Translations under genes and position numbers: made by a program
The notes under the pieces: model-generated
Told to the model about the DNA's origin: nothing
The model's input: only the letters and a program-made list of their open reading frames with translations
Database searches by the model: none
Part shown: positions 60,601-62,680 of the stretch, in pieces
Numbering within the stretch: the first letter of the stretch is position 1
How the letters are laid out: every line of letters starts with the position of its first letter
Origin: Undaria pinnatifida
Taxonomy: Eukaryota; Sar; Phaeophyceae; Laminariales; Alariaceae
Direction: 5' to 3'
DNA length: 64,000 nt
Assembly: GCA_012845835.1 (NCBI GenBank)
Contig: JABAKD010000011.1
Span: 13,478,214 to 13,542,213 of the forward strand

Positions 60601-62680
60601 CTACATTGCGGCGCTGGTGCTGTAAGGAACGCTGGGTTCCGTTAGAGGCTGGCATCGGTCGACACGTCAGTGGTTGCAATTGTCGCCGAAGTTCAATGTT
60701 AAACAACATCAGTAGCGCGAGAAACTCGTACGTTTTTTCAGGGTGACCAAATATAATATTCTGTATTCGTACTGTTCCCGATATTAAAGCCCCGGGGGGA
60801 GAAAAAAAAAATAAACTGCCTACCATACATACCAGGTATGATAAAGCAGTATAGTGGAAACTACAGTAATAATTTATAAAATAGATGTGATGTTTTACCT
60901 AGCTCAAAATTCCCCACCTAAAGTATAAATACCAATACTTAGCATTATAGTGGACAAAAAATAAGACACCTCAAAATAAAAAACTCACTCATATAGTATA
61001 TTGCGAGTACCAACAACGCAGCTTGCAAAGATGAGTATTGACCTGAAATTCGTCAAACTCACGGCCGACGTCCTTGAAAATTAGTCATAAAATAGATGGC
61101 AGAGTGATATTTACAGCGTTAGCTCTCTGAGGCATTTTTCGGGCTGAACCAAGCGTCCGAGTGAACTGGCAATAATAGTGAAGTGCTGTGAATGTAGGCT
61201 TTCTTCACCTATCACGAAAGCGAACGTGACATGTGCGGTTGAGGAGATATCGTGGTTTCCATTGCATAATGCGTTATTCCTACCGCTAGAACATGGAAAA
61301 ATGTGTTACAACAGCAGAAACCTTGTGGTTTCTGCTGCAAAAACAAAACGCTACAGATGGTTTTACTCGAAATATCAACAACAAACAAACACACACACAA
61401 AAAAAATGTCCGGAGCGGACTCCAACGATCGAAACTGCGATAACGGGTTGTCGTTCAGTTGAGGAATGCTAACAGAGTCAGACGTGTTTGAGCCAAAAAG
61501 CGATGCTACCGTGCCCCTTTCATCGCGCAAGTCGTAGAGCAGTGGAGCGGCAGACAAAGAGCGGTGCGCTCCCCGAAATCTGGTCGATCAACTTGGCTGC
61601 CGACCCTCCGTACGAAACATCGCCGTAGTTTGCGGGCGATCAAGCAAATCATGAAAATGTGTCGTCGGCAAAAGAAACACCGCTGAAAAAATCGCGTATC
61701 CCTCATGCGCTTTTCATGTATGTATATATATATATATTTAGCAACGCCAGTTGTGAGTTCAACTTTTTTTTTTTTTTCGGACGCGAAGACTGGTTGTTGG
61801 GCTCCTTCGCAAGACGCAAGACCACTTGGTACATTTTCCGATCCTCGAATGGTGTGCCAAACCAGCGACAAACGCGAACGCACACGAGCGCCGATGTGTG
61901 GTCAAGGCGCCCGCGACCGAAAAAAAAAACAGTAGGGAACATAAAGGAAGGGTAACGCGTCTCCCCTACCTTCTCTATTTTGATGGCTTGGAGGTTCCTC
62001 TTTTGCTCCGTGACCCACTGTTCGTGGGCAACGTTCTGCTGGCGCGTTTTCTTTTCCCTGGCCATTCTCTCGCGCATGTCCTCCAGCTGCTGCTCCAGCT
62101 CCAACCTCTGCATTTCAAACTCCAGACGTTTCACGGCTTCCTGTTGCGGGTGTTTCCGTGATTTTTGGCAACAGTTTTTTTGTATCCGAAAAAAATAATA
62201 TGCGAAGAGGACAGTATTAACTGGCGCGGAAACCTCTACCCCAGCACGCACGAGCGTGTACACACCGCCCCCTCCCTCGTCGGCCCAACACCTCACACAC
62301 CGCGCTTGGCCCAATCCATGTCTACCTGGTCGGTGAAAACCCGGCGAGCTCCATCCCGGCATTGTGGGAATTCAAGGGGGCATCGTCGGGATTCAAGGGT
62401 CTATGGTTCAACAGATTACGGCCACGCATGACGATGAGCACATCCCAGCTAACTCTCCCCTCGATACCTTGTGCTCCGCATCCATCTCGACCATCTTCAA
62501 GCGATACTCCCGGTTCTTAGGCGAGATATCCTCCCCACCCCCTCCTCCCACATCGTCTTCTCTCCGCGTGTCGCTCTGCTTCCGCGTCCCCTTACCCCTC
62601 CCATCCCCATCCGTCGGCGTTTGTCCCCGCAATAATCTCCCGGCGCCCTCTCCTTCTTCCTCTCTGCTGCGGTCAGCTCC
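19627..62680 (-). CDS. CCDC17: CCDC17-like coiled-coil / C2-like ciliary-type protein, at least 19 exons
   Basis: Nineteen exons give about 853 codons with every mapped junction in compatible phase. In protein order: Gly/Glu-rich N-terminal part, coiled coil, GFCVFWDYLLGL, VRLAFGLYV, KLVVELQ, GWGCIHTF, LFPGNVDL, LVHGED...VDPETHQLY, low-complexity linker, GFDLYIDLG, PVFRLRQEYR, RVDTLNRFSS...VGYALIPVF, FLREGNYQ, PPEEWKKFGL, PGVYDNS, IYSLFVPGL, GAWGLLPVF. From memory, human CCDC17 (about 620 residues) carries the same series up to VDP...Y; the rest matches what I recall of longer protist forms. No alignment was run. Animal CCDC17 is linked to multiciliated cells, so a flagellar role is an inference. 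The 5' start (usually a zinc-finger region) and the 3' end are not located. Introns range from 267 bp to 6.2 kb. Confidence 0.65.
20085..20430 (+). repeat. Tandem array, three units of about 120 bp
   Basis: Each unit has TTTGATCT.CAGA followed by GTGATGCACACCGA and GGCGCTGTTCGT, and a TACGAGTAGGCTTGGAC end. On the - strand each unit ends in an acceptor-like CTCTGGAG/CTGAAG, but I could not build an in-frame exon from it. Confidence 0.75.
21190..21500 (+). repeat. Dispersed repeat family 6, copy
   Basis: Carries AGACCCTCGCATCCCTACAA, GGAGCACGTCGGGTTTTCAC and GACAAGGCAGGCGTCGCG. Shared with 30570, 31230, 48290, 54120, 62290 (inverted) and 62870. Confidence 0.7.
22610..22745 (+). mobile_element. 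SINE body copy
   Basis: GTCGACGAGCATAAAAAGC, CTGAACCCCATACGCGATAA, CAGGTACCGGGGGG and CTGTGACCACGGCTTGCCC in family order. Confidence 0.75.
22838..22965 (+). repeat. GTT/GAT trinucleotide microsatellite
   Basis: GTTGTT with interspersed GAT units, ending in a pure GAT run. It sits at the edge of a family-4 repeat. Confidence 0.9.
22965..23090 (+). repeat. Dispersed repeat family 4, copy
   Basis: CATAGGACAGGCTCCAGTCA, CTGGAGTGGAAGAATACCCC and GGGAAAACACAAACCAAAAG. Relatives lie at 9825-9860, 39640-39910 (inverted, twice), 42700-42770 and 49130-49390. Confidence 0.7.
23544..23645 (-). CDS. CCDC17-like exon 18
   Basis: 34 codons between GTGCAG|GTT and CCGCAG|GTAACA, phase 0 on both sides. Reads VIYSLFVPGLFYLGDPPQPD then QAEFTLSYDPQSPQ. 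This hydrophobic strand followed by an acidic 'FT.SYD' turn looks like part of a C2-like sandwich. Confidence 0.65.
23860..23985 (+). mobile_element. SINE body copy
   Basis: GGCGAGCAGTGAGTGGTAAT, CTGAATCCTCTGCGC, GGCACGTACCGG, GACACCTGTGACCACG in family order. Confidence 0.7.
24345..24705 (-). mobile_element. Full tRNA-headed SINE, - strand
   Basis: Head at the high-coordinate end: A-box-like TTGGTCCAGTGGTTA, B-box-like GGTTCGAATATC, then GGGTCGGACTTTTGAGC. The body continues to GTGACCCTGGATCTGAGTT near 24400. It shares the head with 1556-1652 and the body with 52440-52570. Confidence 0.75.
25514..26293 (+). CDS. Long open frame, probably accidental
   Basis: 259 codons, the longest simple + strand frame in the window apart from repeats. 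The second half is rich in Phe, Trp, Leu and Cys (for example FLFQWHFFWHCYAKILFLLF) and could be read as membrane-spanning, but part of it derives from short GTGTACCGTTTTTCTGCC-like repeats. It lies within an intron of the opposite-strand gene. No family is recognised. Confidence 0.2.
   Translation: MCCTPVQKSGTSTLKINQCMPTLSPNLDEDPSPSNATFPFTCAAPTQNFHWALASALVMTAMEAYTLYHGERREGKRPAEGEDVLLRRHLMFPPVYASDPSNPGRLSVCTRRPGDDTVYLRRQRCTVFLPYGVPGLSHAVYIFLAYIVPFVCRALSASSAWETFLFQWHFFWHCYAKILFLLFSRISCEFFYTNVLCMFIGKYQILSQSMMFWLLEFSEPLFAHTFLIGQAAAARVLENACASTRLPKEVASLFSAKKN
26460..26546 (-). CDS. CCDC17-like exon 17
   Basis: 29 codons: KPAPEYRSSSDQEALKEWAD then ALMNKKPKQ. Acceptor GTCAG|AAA and donor CAG|GTTTGT, phase 0 both sides. 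A short acidic helix with a Trp, followed by a lysine-rich turn. Confidence 0.65.
26810..26905 (-). repeat. Dispersed repeat family 2, terminal fragment
   Basis: CACTCGAGGAGCTCAACCGG, CAGAAACGTTTCGCC and GTTGCAACCCC match the end of the family defined by 44955-45180. Confidence 0.6.
28281..28472 (-). CDS. CCDC17-like exon 16 (acceptor uncertain)
   Basis: Reads APGVYDNSGLQLTDLERE and then VLELRSQDRYQEMVHEAAKL, a charged helix. The donor GAT|GTAAGT is strong. There is no AG close upstream of PGVYDNS, the part I expect to be conserved. The nearest is GGGAG|TGT at 28473, which gives phase 0 but lacks a pyrimidine tract and adds about 22 residues of doubtful origin. The acceptor region is itself duplicated just upstream (28535-28600). 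Confidence 0.55.
28435..28600 (-). repeat. Tandem duplication at the acceptor side of exon 16
   Basis: CGCGGGCATAAAGGCACCAG...CGACACTCCCGC at 28441-28479 recurs as CGCGGGCATGAATGCATCAG...TGACATTCCCGC at 28550-28590, roughly 80% alike. Confidence 0.7.
28730..28912 (+). repeat. Dispersed repeat family 3, copy b
   Basis: GTGTTGACCCTGG, GCACGCGTGATCGGAGTACC, ACGCACAGCTTACAAA and CGATCTCACAGCT align with 1277-1440. Confidence 0.75.
29095..29440 (+). repeat. Dispersed repeat family 2, copy
   Basis: GTAGGGGTTGCCGTTG, AAACGTTTCTGAC, TTTGAGCTCCTCAAGCATGG, GAAGTCATGTTTCGGG and TAGGAGCTCAGAATATTCTG, in the same order as the other copies. Confidence 0.7.
29756..29863 (-). CDS. CCDC17-like exon 15
   Basis: 36 codons: VRLKPAPKSSAGNTLSTADV then PPEEWKKFGLMMPMPE. 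Acceptor ACAAG|GTG, donor GAG|GTGCGC, phase 0. The 'VP.E.W...GL..P.P' pattern follows directly from CASIL in exon 14, as I expect for this family. Confidence 0.65.
30570..31440 (+). repeat. Family-6 and MITE-like family-1 elements in intron 14
   Basis: Family 6 pieces at 30570-30650 (GTCGTGCATGGCCGTAGTC, ACCTCGCATCC) and 31230-31440 (AGGCGAGTCGCATCGAGGG, GAACCGCTTGTGAGGCGGAC). Between them is a family-1 copy from ACGATAGAGGTGCTGCACATC, with TCTCATGGCCTAGGTACACA near 30812. The rest of the 1.85-kb intron is unassigned except family 7 at 31840. Confidence 0.6.
31710..31802 (-). CDS. CCDC17-like exon 14
   Basis: 31 codons: VPLYQRPPPDMRRMTAKSLD then KFERVPCASIL. Acceptor TGCACAG|GTG and donor CTG|GTGAGT are both strong, phase 0. 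The strand 'VPLYQ' completes GNYQ of exon 13. Confidence 0.75.
31840..32115 (+). repeat. Dispersed repeat family 7, copy c
   Basis: GATCATGTTGTCGGGTGAGA, CACACAGATCCTGCAAAGCA and TATCATAACGACAG parallel 2800-3110. Confidence 0.65.
32409..32634 (+). mobile_element. Possible small hAT-like element (GGGTCGGGTC-rich)
   Basis: Left end CAGGGTTTTTCACGGGTCA; the right end read inverted is CAAGGCTATTCATGGGTCGG. These are imperfect terminal inverted repeats of hAT type, with a TCGGG run at 32476-32512. The flanking 8-mers (TTTTAAAG and ATTTTTGT) do not match, so the insertion is old or the ends are misjudged. Confidence 0.45.
32905..33175 (-). mobile_element. MITE-like family 1, copy
   Basis: TTCTGAGGCTCTTAACCTGA, GAGGAGCTCTCTCTATACC, CTCATGGCCTAGATATACA and CCTCTACCGTAGGC in the inverted family order. 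Confidence 0.65.
33511..33652 (+). repeat. CAA (antisense TTG) microsatellite abutting a donor site
   Basis: About 45 nearly perfect CAA units (AAC/AGC variants at the left). On the gene strand it is a TTG run that starts three bases after the donor GT of exon 13. Confidence 0.95.
33655..33705 (-). CDS. CCDC17-like exon 13 (17 codons)
   Basis: PTNSSADGVFLREGNYQ between ACGACAG|CCG and CAG|GTGCTG, phase 0. Short, but it bridges DPEGSQ of exon 12 and VPLYQ of exon 14, and 'V.L.EG..Q' fits the family. The donor is followed at once by the TTG array. Confidence 0.6.
33706..35124. other. Intron 12 contents
   Basis: Includes a family-5 element (34765-34945) and a short AATAGGGC/ATTAATAGGGC repeat (34618-34660). 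The remaining roughly 1 kb is unassigned. Confidence 0.5.
34765..34945 (-). repeat. Dispersed repeat family 5, copy c
   Basis: TAGAGAGCAATATGACCGCC, GTGCAATTCCCCAGTCGCGC, TATCGGGATACCGCC and a GGGGGACCCC end. Confidence 0.75.
35125..35244 (-). CDS. CCDC17-like exon 12
   Basis: 40 codons: RMDMASTAMIRVDTLNRFSS then EHCAVGYALIPVFMDPEGSQ. Acceptor CCCAG|AGA, donor CAG|GTATAT, phase 0. 'AMIRVDT..RF...VGYA...VF' is a strand-turn-strand pattern of a C2-like domain and one of the most convincing parts of the gene. Confidence 0.75.
35512..35607 (-). CDS. CCDC17-like exon 11
   Basis: 32 codons: RGSEGSAISEGDSLSNTPVF then RLRQEYRTVPDE. Acceptor TTCGGTCAG|AGG, donor GAG|GTGAGG, phase 0. Ser/Gly-rich loop, then the strand 'PVF.LR.EYR'. 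The intron to exon 12 is only 267 bp, the shortest in this gene. Confidence 0.7.
35757..36183 (-). mobile_element. MITE-like family 1, copy
   Basis: From CTACGATAGAGGTTTAAC to CTTCTATCGTAGCACG, with CCCTTGGCCTAGCTATA near 36030 and CGCCGTCATTC. Confidence 0.65.
36560..36840 (+). mobile_element. MITE-like family 1, copy (opposite orientation)
   Basis: CTTTTTGGCCGAAACAG, CCCCTTAACCCCAAAATGG, ACCCAGGCCATGGGTGTG, AGTTTTTGGGTCTGATG, GAGCCCCGGAAAG and the end CACCTCTACCGTAGCATGCG. Confidence 0.7.
36961..37090 (+). repeat. Tandem duplication of about 72 bp
   Basis: CCTTACACAAGAAAGA.GAGT through GGAGACAGATCGGTCATGGTC occurs twice in direct order with about three differences. Confidence 0.85.
37300..37540 (-). 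pseudogene. Degraded copy of exon 10 with its donor flank
   Basis: A 36-bp identity to exon 10 (within 37497-37537; on the gene strand TGCCGTACCCTTGCACC and onward) plus a second match to the intron side (GCGCAAAGTCCTTGCGACAG at 37303). About 145 bp is inserted between them. The donor bases read CTAAGC instead of GTAAGC, and the 5' half of the exon is absent. Confidence 0.75.
37847..38922 (+). mobile_element. Non-autonomous hAT-like transposon with 8-bp target duplication
   Basis: The element spans 37855-38914 (1060 bp). Both ends are CAGGGTTCAGGTCGGGA as a perfect 17-bp inverted repeat, and it is flanked by the direct 8-mer GTTATAAT at 37847-37854 and 38915-38922. Eight-base duplications and CAGGG-type ends are hallmarks of the hAT superfamily. 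Near both ends it carries repeated CCGGTACTTTTTTGC-like and CGCCTTCGGCGG palindromic words, as expected of subterminal transposase-binding motifs. No transposase-like frame was seen. Confidence 0.85.
39640..39910 (-). repeat. Dispersed repeat family 4, two tandem inverted copies
   Basis: CTTTGTGTTTTCCCTAGGG...TCCACTCCAGAATAACTGG is followed by TTTGTGCTTTCCCTGGGG...CACCCAAGAGTGACCGG about 115 bp later. Confidence 0.7.
40980..41320 (+). repeat. Dispersed repeat family 8 (CTCGCGCGAG), two copies
   Basis: GGTTTGAGC...ACTCGCGCGGGTGAC...GTACCTCATTGA at 40995-41050 and CGAGCTTGAGCCACTCGCGC...GTACCTCGCTGA at 41222-41265, each followed by a GGCGATT.TTT.TTGG.GC segment. A third copy at 56040-56335 hosts a microsatellite. 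Confidence 0.65.
41520..41720 (+). repeat. Dispersed repeat family 2, copy
   Basis: GCATAGAAATGCCGGTCGGG, GTCTTCGAAGTCATGTTTCG, GATGATGATATTGAGCTCCT and GGAGCTCAGAAATATTTC. Confidence 0.75.
41835..41948 (-). CDS. CCDC17-like exon 10
   Basis: 38 codons: PFLKGDGFDLYIDLGCGMPY then PCTVSKVVVRVIGSAGEQ. Acceptor AGGCAG|CCG and donor CAG|GTAAGC (near-consensus), phase 0. 'PF.KGDG.DLYID......P...T.S.V.VRV' opens the second folded region. A degraded duplicate lies at 37300-37540. Confidence 0.75.
42700..42770 (+). repeat. Dispersed repeat family 4, fragment
   Basis: CGTCAAGACAGGCTCCGACA and ACTCCGGAGTGGAATCAC. Confidence 0.6.
42780..43075 (+). repeat. Tandem array of about 20-30 bp units (CCGTCTGTACGACCGATCG)
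   Basis: About ten to twelve variable units mixing GTTTCACCGTCTGTACGACC and GTTTCATTGTC words. It is strongly diverged. The open frame through it is a by-product. Confidence 0.8.
43855..44069 (-). CDS. CCDC17-like exon 9: acidic Ser/Thr/Glu linker
   Basis: 71 codons plus two bases. Starts GDNDTDDAAPEEAEISAAGE, continues with SPSQASQEDSLEEATSQTSQ and ends ERRRSSLS. Acceptor ACACCAG|GCG, donor TCG|GTGAGG. Phase 1 in and phase 0 out match the neighbours. Low-complexity, acidic, and full of possible casein-kinase-type sites, so probably a disordered linker between the two folded halves. Confidence 0.65.
44040..44950 (-). repeat. Four tandem copies of exon 9's acceptor junction
   Basis: The exon edge (on + strand GGTGCCGCGTCGTCGGTGTC...CGCCTGGTGTCA at 44042-44078) recurs at about 44236, 44556 and 44757, each time followed by intron words such as GTGTGTTTT, GTCGGCGGAAA and GGCAGAGAAGG. 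Spacing is 190-320 bp and identity drops with distance. Confidence 0.75.
44955..45180 (-). repeat. Dispersed repeat family 2, copy
   Basis: ACCCGAAACACATGATTTCG, GCGTTCGTTCGCGTAAACCG, CACGCTTGAGGAGCTCAACC and GAAACGTTTCGCCC, ending in CCTACCGCACTATAGAGGGG. Confidence 0.75.
45185..45930 (+). repeat. Tandem array, 40-45 bp unit, about 18 copies
   Basis: Unit TACCCTCAGAAGGCAAAAAT + ATCAAAATTTGGTGCAACTAC with small variations. The seed CACCCTCAGAAGGC is a normal part of MITE-like family 1 (for example 6815-6835). Confidence 0.95.
45905..46170 (-). repeat. Same array in opposite orientation
   Basis: About six units of GCCTTCTGAGGGTAGT with ATTTTGATATT follow immediately, so the two arms can pair. 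These units are more diverged and some carry ATTATGCCTCACCAACA instead of GTTGCACC. Confidence 0.9.
46140..46500 (-). mobile_element. MITE-like family 1, copy with CATCTCC run
   Basis: CTGAGGGAGGAGGCTTG, CCCATGGCCTAGGCATACA (46267), CCTCTCTATCTCGTAGCACG. A CATCTCCCCCCC run is expanded at 46340-46390. Confidence 0.65.
46504..46540 (+). repeat. Poly-T tract
   Basis: About 27 uninterrupted T followed by CTTTTTTT. On the gene strand this is poly-A and could be the tail of a retroposed sequence, though no matching element was identified. Confidence 0.8.
47449..47549 (-). CDS. CCDC17-like exon 8
   Basis: 33 codons flanked by split codons: SGSSKAAELSSPQAQADEPA then SLKDDPVKPMTKA. Acceptor ACCGACAG|GTC, donor GCGG|GTATGA; phase 2 in and phase 1 out agree with exons 7 and 9. 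Low-complexity linker, so support comes mainly from splice phases. Confidence 0.5.
47640..48165 (-). repeat. Dispersed repeat family 2, copy split by an ATC array
   Basis: GAGTCATCCCACGCTAGGG and GAAATTTCTGAG on the left, CATCACCCGAACCATGACTTCG and TTTGAGGACCTCAACCCC on the right. The short ATCATC run found inside other copies is blown up to 240 bp. Confidence 0.75.
47727..47970 (+). repeat. ATC/CATCATC microsatellite, about 240 bp
   Basis: Mixed ATC and CCATCATC units, nearly perfect. A smaller ATAATC relative lies at 48155-48235. Confidence 0.95.
48290..48420 (+). repeat. Dispersed repeat family 6, copy
   Basis: CATGCATGGCCGTAGTCAAC, GACCCTCGCATCCATACACT and GGTTTCCACCGACCGGGCAG. Confidence 0.75.
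48745..48950 (+). repeat. TATCA pentanucleotide microsatellite
   Basis: About 40 units of TATCA with TATCG/TGTCA variants, starting at GCTATCATATCA. Confidence 0.95.
49130..49390 (+). repeat. Dispersed repeat family 4, copy
   Basis: GGTCACAGGACAAGCTCCAA, TCTAGACCGAAAGAACAC and a second partial unit (GAGTGGGCGGAAGAACGCC) ending CACAAACCAAAAG. Confidence 0.65.
49885..50075 (+). repeat. Dispersed repeat family 5, copy d (opposite orientation)
   Basis: AGGCGGTATCCCTATATAAGG, a GGGGAATCGCACT block and GGCGGTCATATTGCTCTC, then a CACACCAC microsatellite (50037-50062). Confidence 0.75.
50740..51720 (-). repeat. Tandem units containing the donor end of exon 7
   Basis: The junction segment (on + strand CTTGCCTGTCATTAACTTTT and GCCTGTCCATCTGGGC) recurs at about 51458, 51323, 51171, 51047, 50828 and 50752, each followed by CAAATCAAACCATTTTAGA-type sequence. 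Period is 75-220 bp and the copies are heavily diverged. Confidence 0.7.
50877..50993. mobile_element. 117-bp hairpin element with perfect 33-bp arms
   Basis: The left arm from GTTCTATTACGGGGGACC (50877-50909) and the right arm through GGTCCCCCGTAATAGAAC (50961-50993) are exact inverted repeats around a 51-bp AT-rich loop. It sits inside one unit of the exon-7 tandem array and interrupts it. No target duplication is evident. Confidence 0.85.
51683..51796 (-). CDS. CCDC17-like exon 7
   Basis: 37 codons flanked by split codons: LVHGEDMNAAAAFVVDPETH then QLYVAYGRGHLAQMDRQ. Acceptor CCAAAG|GTT. The donor is taken as AAAA|GTTAAT; GCAA|GTCTCA at 51668 is phase-equivalent and would add five residues. 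Human CCDC17 has a comparable 'LRLVN..DA...INP....Y' segment, as I recall it. Both splice edges are duplicated in tandem outside the exon. Confidence 0.65.
51770..52270 (-). repeat. Three tandem copies of exon 7's acceptor junction
   Basis: CTCCCCGTGCACCAACCTTT...GACCGACAAC at 51780 recurs at 52021 and 52217 with period about 200-240. The 52021 copy also keeps about 30 bp of upstream exon (GCCGCCGTCGCATTCAT), so real coding sequence was duplicated. Confidence 0.8.
52440..52570 (-). mobile_element. SINE body copy
   Basis: CTCAGATCCTGAGTCACTAAG, CCCCACTACGGCACGCGCC and TATCTCGAGAAAACTTCAGC. Very close to 24400-24540, which suggests a recent subfamily. Confidence 0.8.
52865..52995 (+). mobile_element. 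SINE body copy, opposite orientation
   Basis: CAAAGGAAGGCGCGTATTCC, GTGGCCCCGTATCTGAGTTA and AGGTGCGAAGACGATAGAA. Confidence 0.7.
53040..53350 (-). mobile_element. MITE-like family 1 fragment hosting a minisatellite
   Basis: AATTCCGAGGATTTTTGG leads into the array; TACCGTCGTTCAGAACACG and CTACCCGTATCGTAG follow. Compare 17977-18610. Confidence 0.65.
53070..53291 (+). repeat. GGGTTAAGGAG minisatellite, 11-bp unit, about 20 copies
   Basis: Near-perfect 11-mers with a few GAGTTAAGGAG variants. Same register as the array at 18188-18556. Confidence 0.95.
53906..54052 (-). CDS. CCDC17-like exon 6
   Basis: 48 codons flanked by split codons. Starts WGCIHTFKSEKHNPHRLTVR, continues AGLTRLTLFPGNVDLRIANV. 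Acceptor CTCGCCAG|GTG is good. The donor is uncertain: CCAA|GTCGAC at 53905 gives the required phase 2, but GAAC|GTCAAT at about 53936 also exists. 'GW..I..F......GL.RLPLFPGNVDL' is a CCDC17-type strand pair. Confidence 0.65.
54088..54118 (+). repeat. Poly-G tract
   Basis: About 30 G (C-rich on the gene strand), 36 bp upstream of exon 6's acceptor, so it may serve as its polypyrimidine tract. Confidence 0.9.
54120..54420 (+). repeat. Dispersed repeat family 6, long copy
   Basis: GTGCATGGCCGTAGTCGTAT, GACGTCGGGTTTTCGCCAAC, AAGCGCGAAGCGCCGTGAGG and CTGGTGTGACCACTCCAGAG. Its second half corresponds to 31230-31440. Confidence 0.75.
55150..55300 (-). mobile_element. SINE body copy
   Basis: AACTCAGATCCGGGGTCACA, CCCCTCCCCACTTACAG and CCCTCGTCGACTCGCGTCGA. 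Confidence 0.75.
55335..55465 (+). mobile_element. SINE body copy, opposite orientation
   Basis: AATTGACGACGAAAACTGAA, GCGCGATAAATGAAGGCACG, ACCGGGGGGGG and TCGGTGACCACGGCTTGTCC, head to head with 55150-55300. Confidence 0.75.
55490..55582 (-). CDS. CCDC17-like exon 5
   Basis: 30 full codons plus split codons: IPLNVQTKLVVELQFKDSAG then VQSKGGKDNL. Acceptor CAAACAG|GAT, donor CTGGG|GTGAGA; phase 2 on both sides agrees with exons 4 and 6. 'KLVVELQ' is the expected core strand. Confidence 0.75.
56040..56335 (+). repeat. Dispersed repeat family 8 copy carrying a TATCA array
   Basis: GTGTTTGAGC is followed by about 180 bp of TATCA units (56091-56270) and then ACTCGCGCGAGTGACTCAG and AACACGTTAGGCGAT. 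In the 40995 copy only TTTTCATT separates the same flanks. Confidence 0.8.
56420..56510 (-). repeat. Dispersed repeat family 2, fragment
   Basis: AAGGAGCTCAGAAACTTCTT, AGAATATTCTGAACC and AACGTGGGATGACTC. Confidence 0.6.
56518..56672 (-). CDS. CCDC17-like exon 4
   Basis: 51 codons plus two bases: VRLAFGLYVGKRLHGKMLST, QWADIARSSVKHEATGKVES, YALLETRNIFA. Acceptor AAATCAG|GTC, donor CCGG|GTAATG, phase 0 in and 2 out. Follows the VFWDYLLGL segment, as 'V.L..GL' does in CCDC17. Confidence 0.75.
56795..56960 (+). repeat. Dispersed repeat family 3, copy c
   Basis: GGGGAGTCACCGACCTGTAT, CGCGCGATCGAAGTATCACA and CACAGCTTGCAAAAATGA. Confidence 0.75.
57805..58086 (-). CDS. CCDC17-like exon 3: end of coiled coil plus FWDYLLGL segment
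   Basis: 94 codons, the largest exon. TLAKERQLMEVQQTLSGGRP ends the helix; a long Gly/Ala-rich loop (GAGGWRSQHGEHGYGEEARA) follows; then RPYNQSRGFCVFWDYLLGLP and KRSGSKVIGK. Acceptor ATCCACAG|ACC and donor AAG|GTAAGG are both strong, phase 0. The 'GF.VF.D.LLGL' block is the clearest family signature. Confidence 0.8.
58480..59570 (-). repeat. Tandem array, about 170-bp unit, seven copies, MITE-family-1 related
   Basis: Each unit has ACCCGATGCACAATCCC, a CGACCTAGGTATGCAAC core, GTATCTTATCTCAACG and TGACGAGCTCTGTCAGTT. The CCTAGGTATGCAAC core is the conserved centre of MITE-like family 1. Confidence 0.85.
59585..59740 (+). repeat. 12-15 bp tandem repeat (CACTCTTAGCGT)
   Basis: About a dozen units of CACTCTTAGCGT/CATTCTTAGCGT in a row. 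Confidence 0.85.
59832..60063 (+). repeat. GATAT microsatellite with an internal orientation switch
   Basis: About 45 units. Near 59848-59870 GATATGATAT turns into ATCATATCAT, forming a short palindrome, then returns to GATAT. Confidence 0.95.
60990..61085 (+). repeat. Dispersed repeat family 3, fragment
   Basis: GTACCAACAACGCAGCTTGC, AAAGATGAGTATTGACC and TCAAACTCACGGC. Confidence 0.6.
61970..62140 (-). CDS. CCDC17-like exon 2: coiled coil
   Basis: 57 codons, entirely helical and charged: EAVKRLEFEMQRLELEQQLE, DMRERMAREKKTRQQNVAHE, QWVTEQKRNLQAIKIEK. Hydrophobics follow a heptad spacing. Acceptor GCAACAG|GAA, donor AAG|GTAGGG, phase 0. Confidence 0.75.
62290..62440 (-). repeat. Dispersed repeat family 6, inverted copy inside intron 1
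   Basis: TCTACCTGGTCGGTGAAAAC, CATCCCGGCATTGTGGGAAT and TTACGGCCACGCATGA. Confidence 0.7.
62468..62680 (-). CDS. CCDC17-like exon 1 as mapped (upstream exons likely)
   Basis: 71 codons: GADRSREEEGEGAGRLLRGQ, a Gly/Asp-rich stretch, then NREYRLKMVEMDAEHK entering the coiled coil. Donor AAG|GTATCG. The acceptor is taken as GATACAG|GGA (phase 0); TTTTTTTGTAG|CGC at 62715 has a better pyrimidine tract but another phase. An ATG at 62689 could even be a start. No zinc-finger segment is visible upstream. Confidence 0.55.

Larger units (their letters stand above)
58087..61969. other. Intron 2 contents
   Basis: Seven-unit tandem array (58480-59570) with a related fragment at 60130-60220, a CACTCTTAGCGTCATTCTTA-type repeat (59585-59740), a GATAT array (59832-60063) and family 3 (60990-61085). 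At 60230-60990 and 61100-61960 I found no supported exon; short frames at 61506-61883 (-) were considered and not adopted. Confidence 0.5.
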
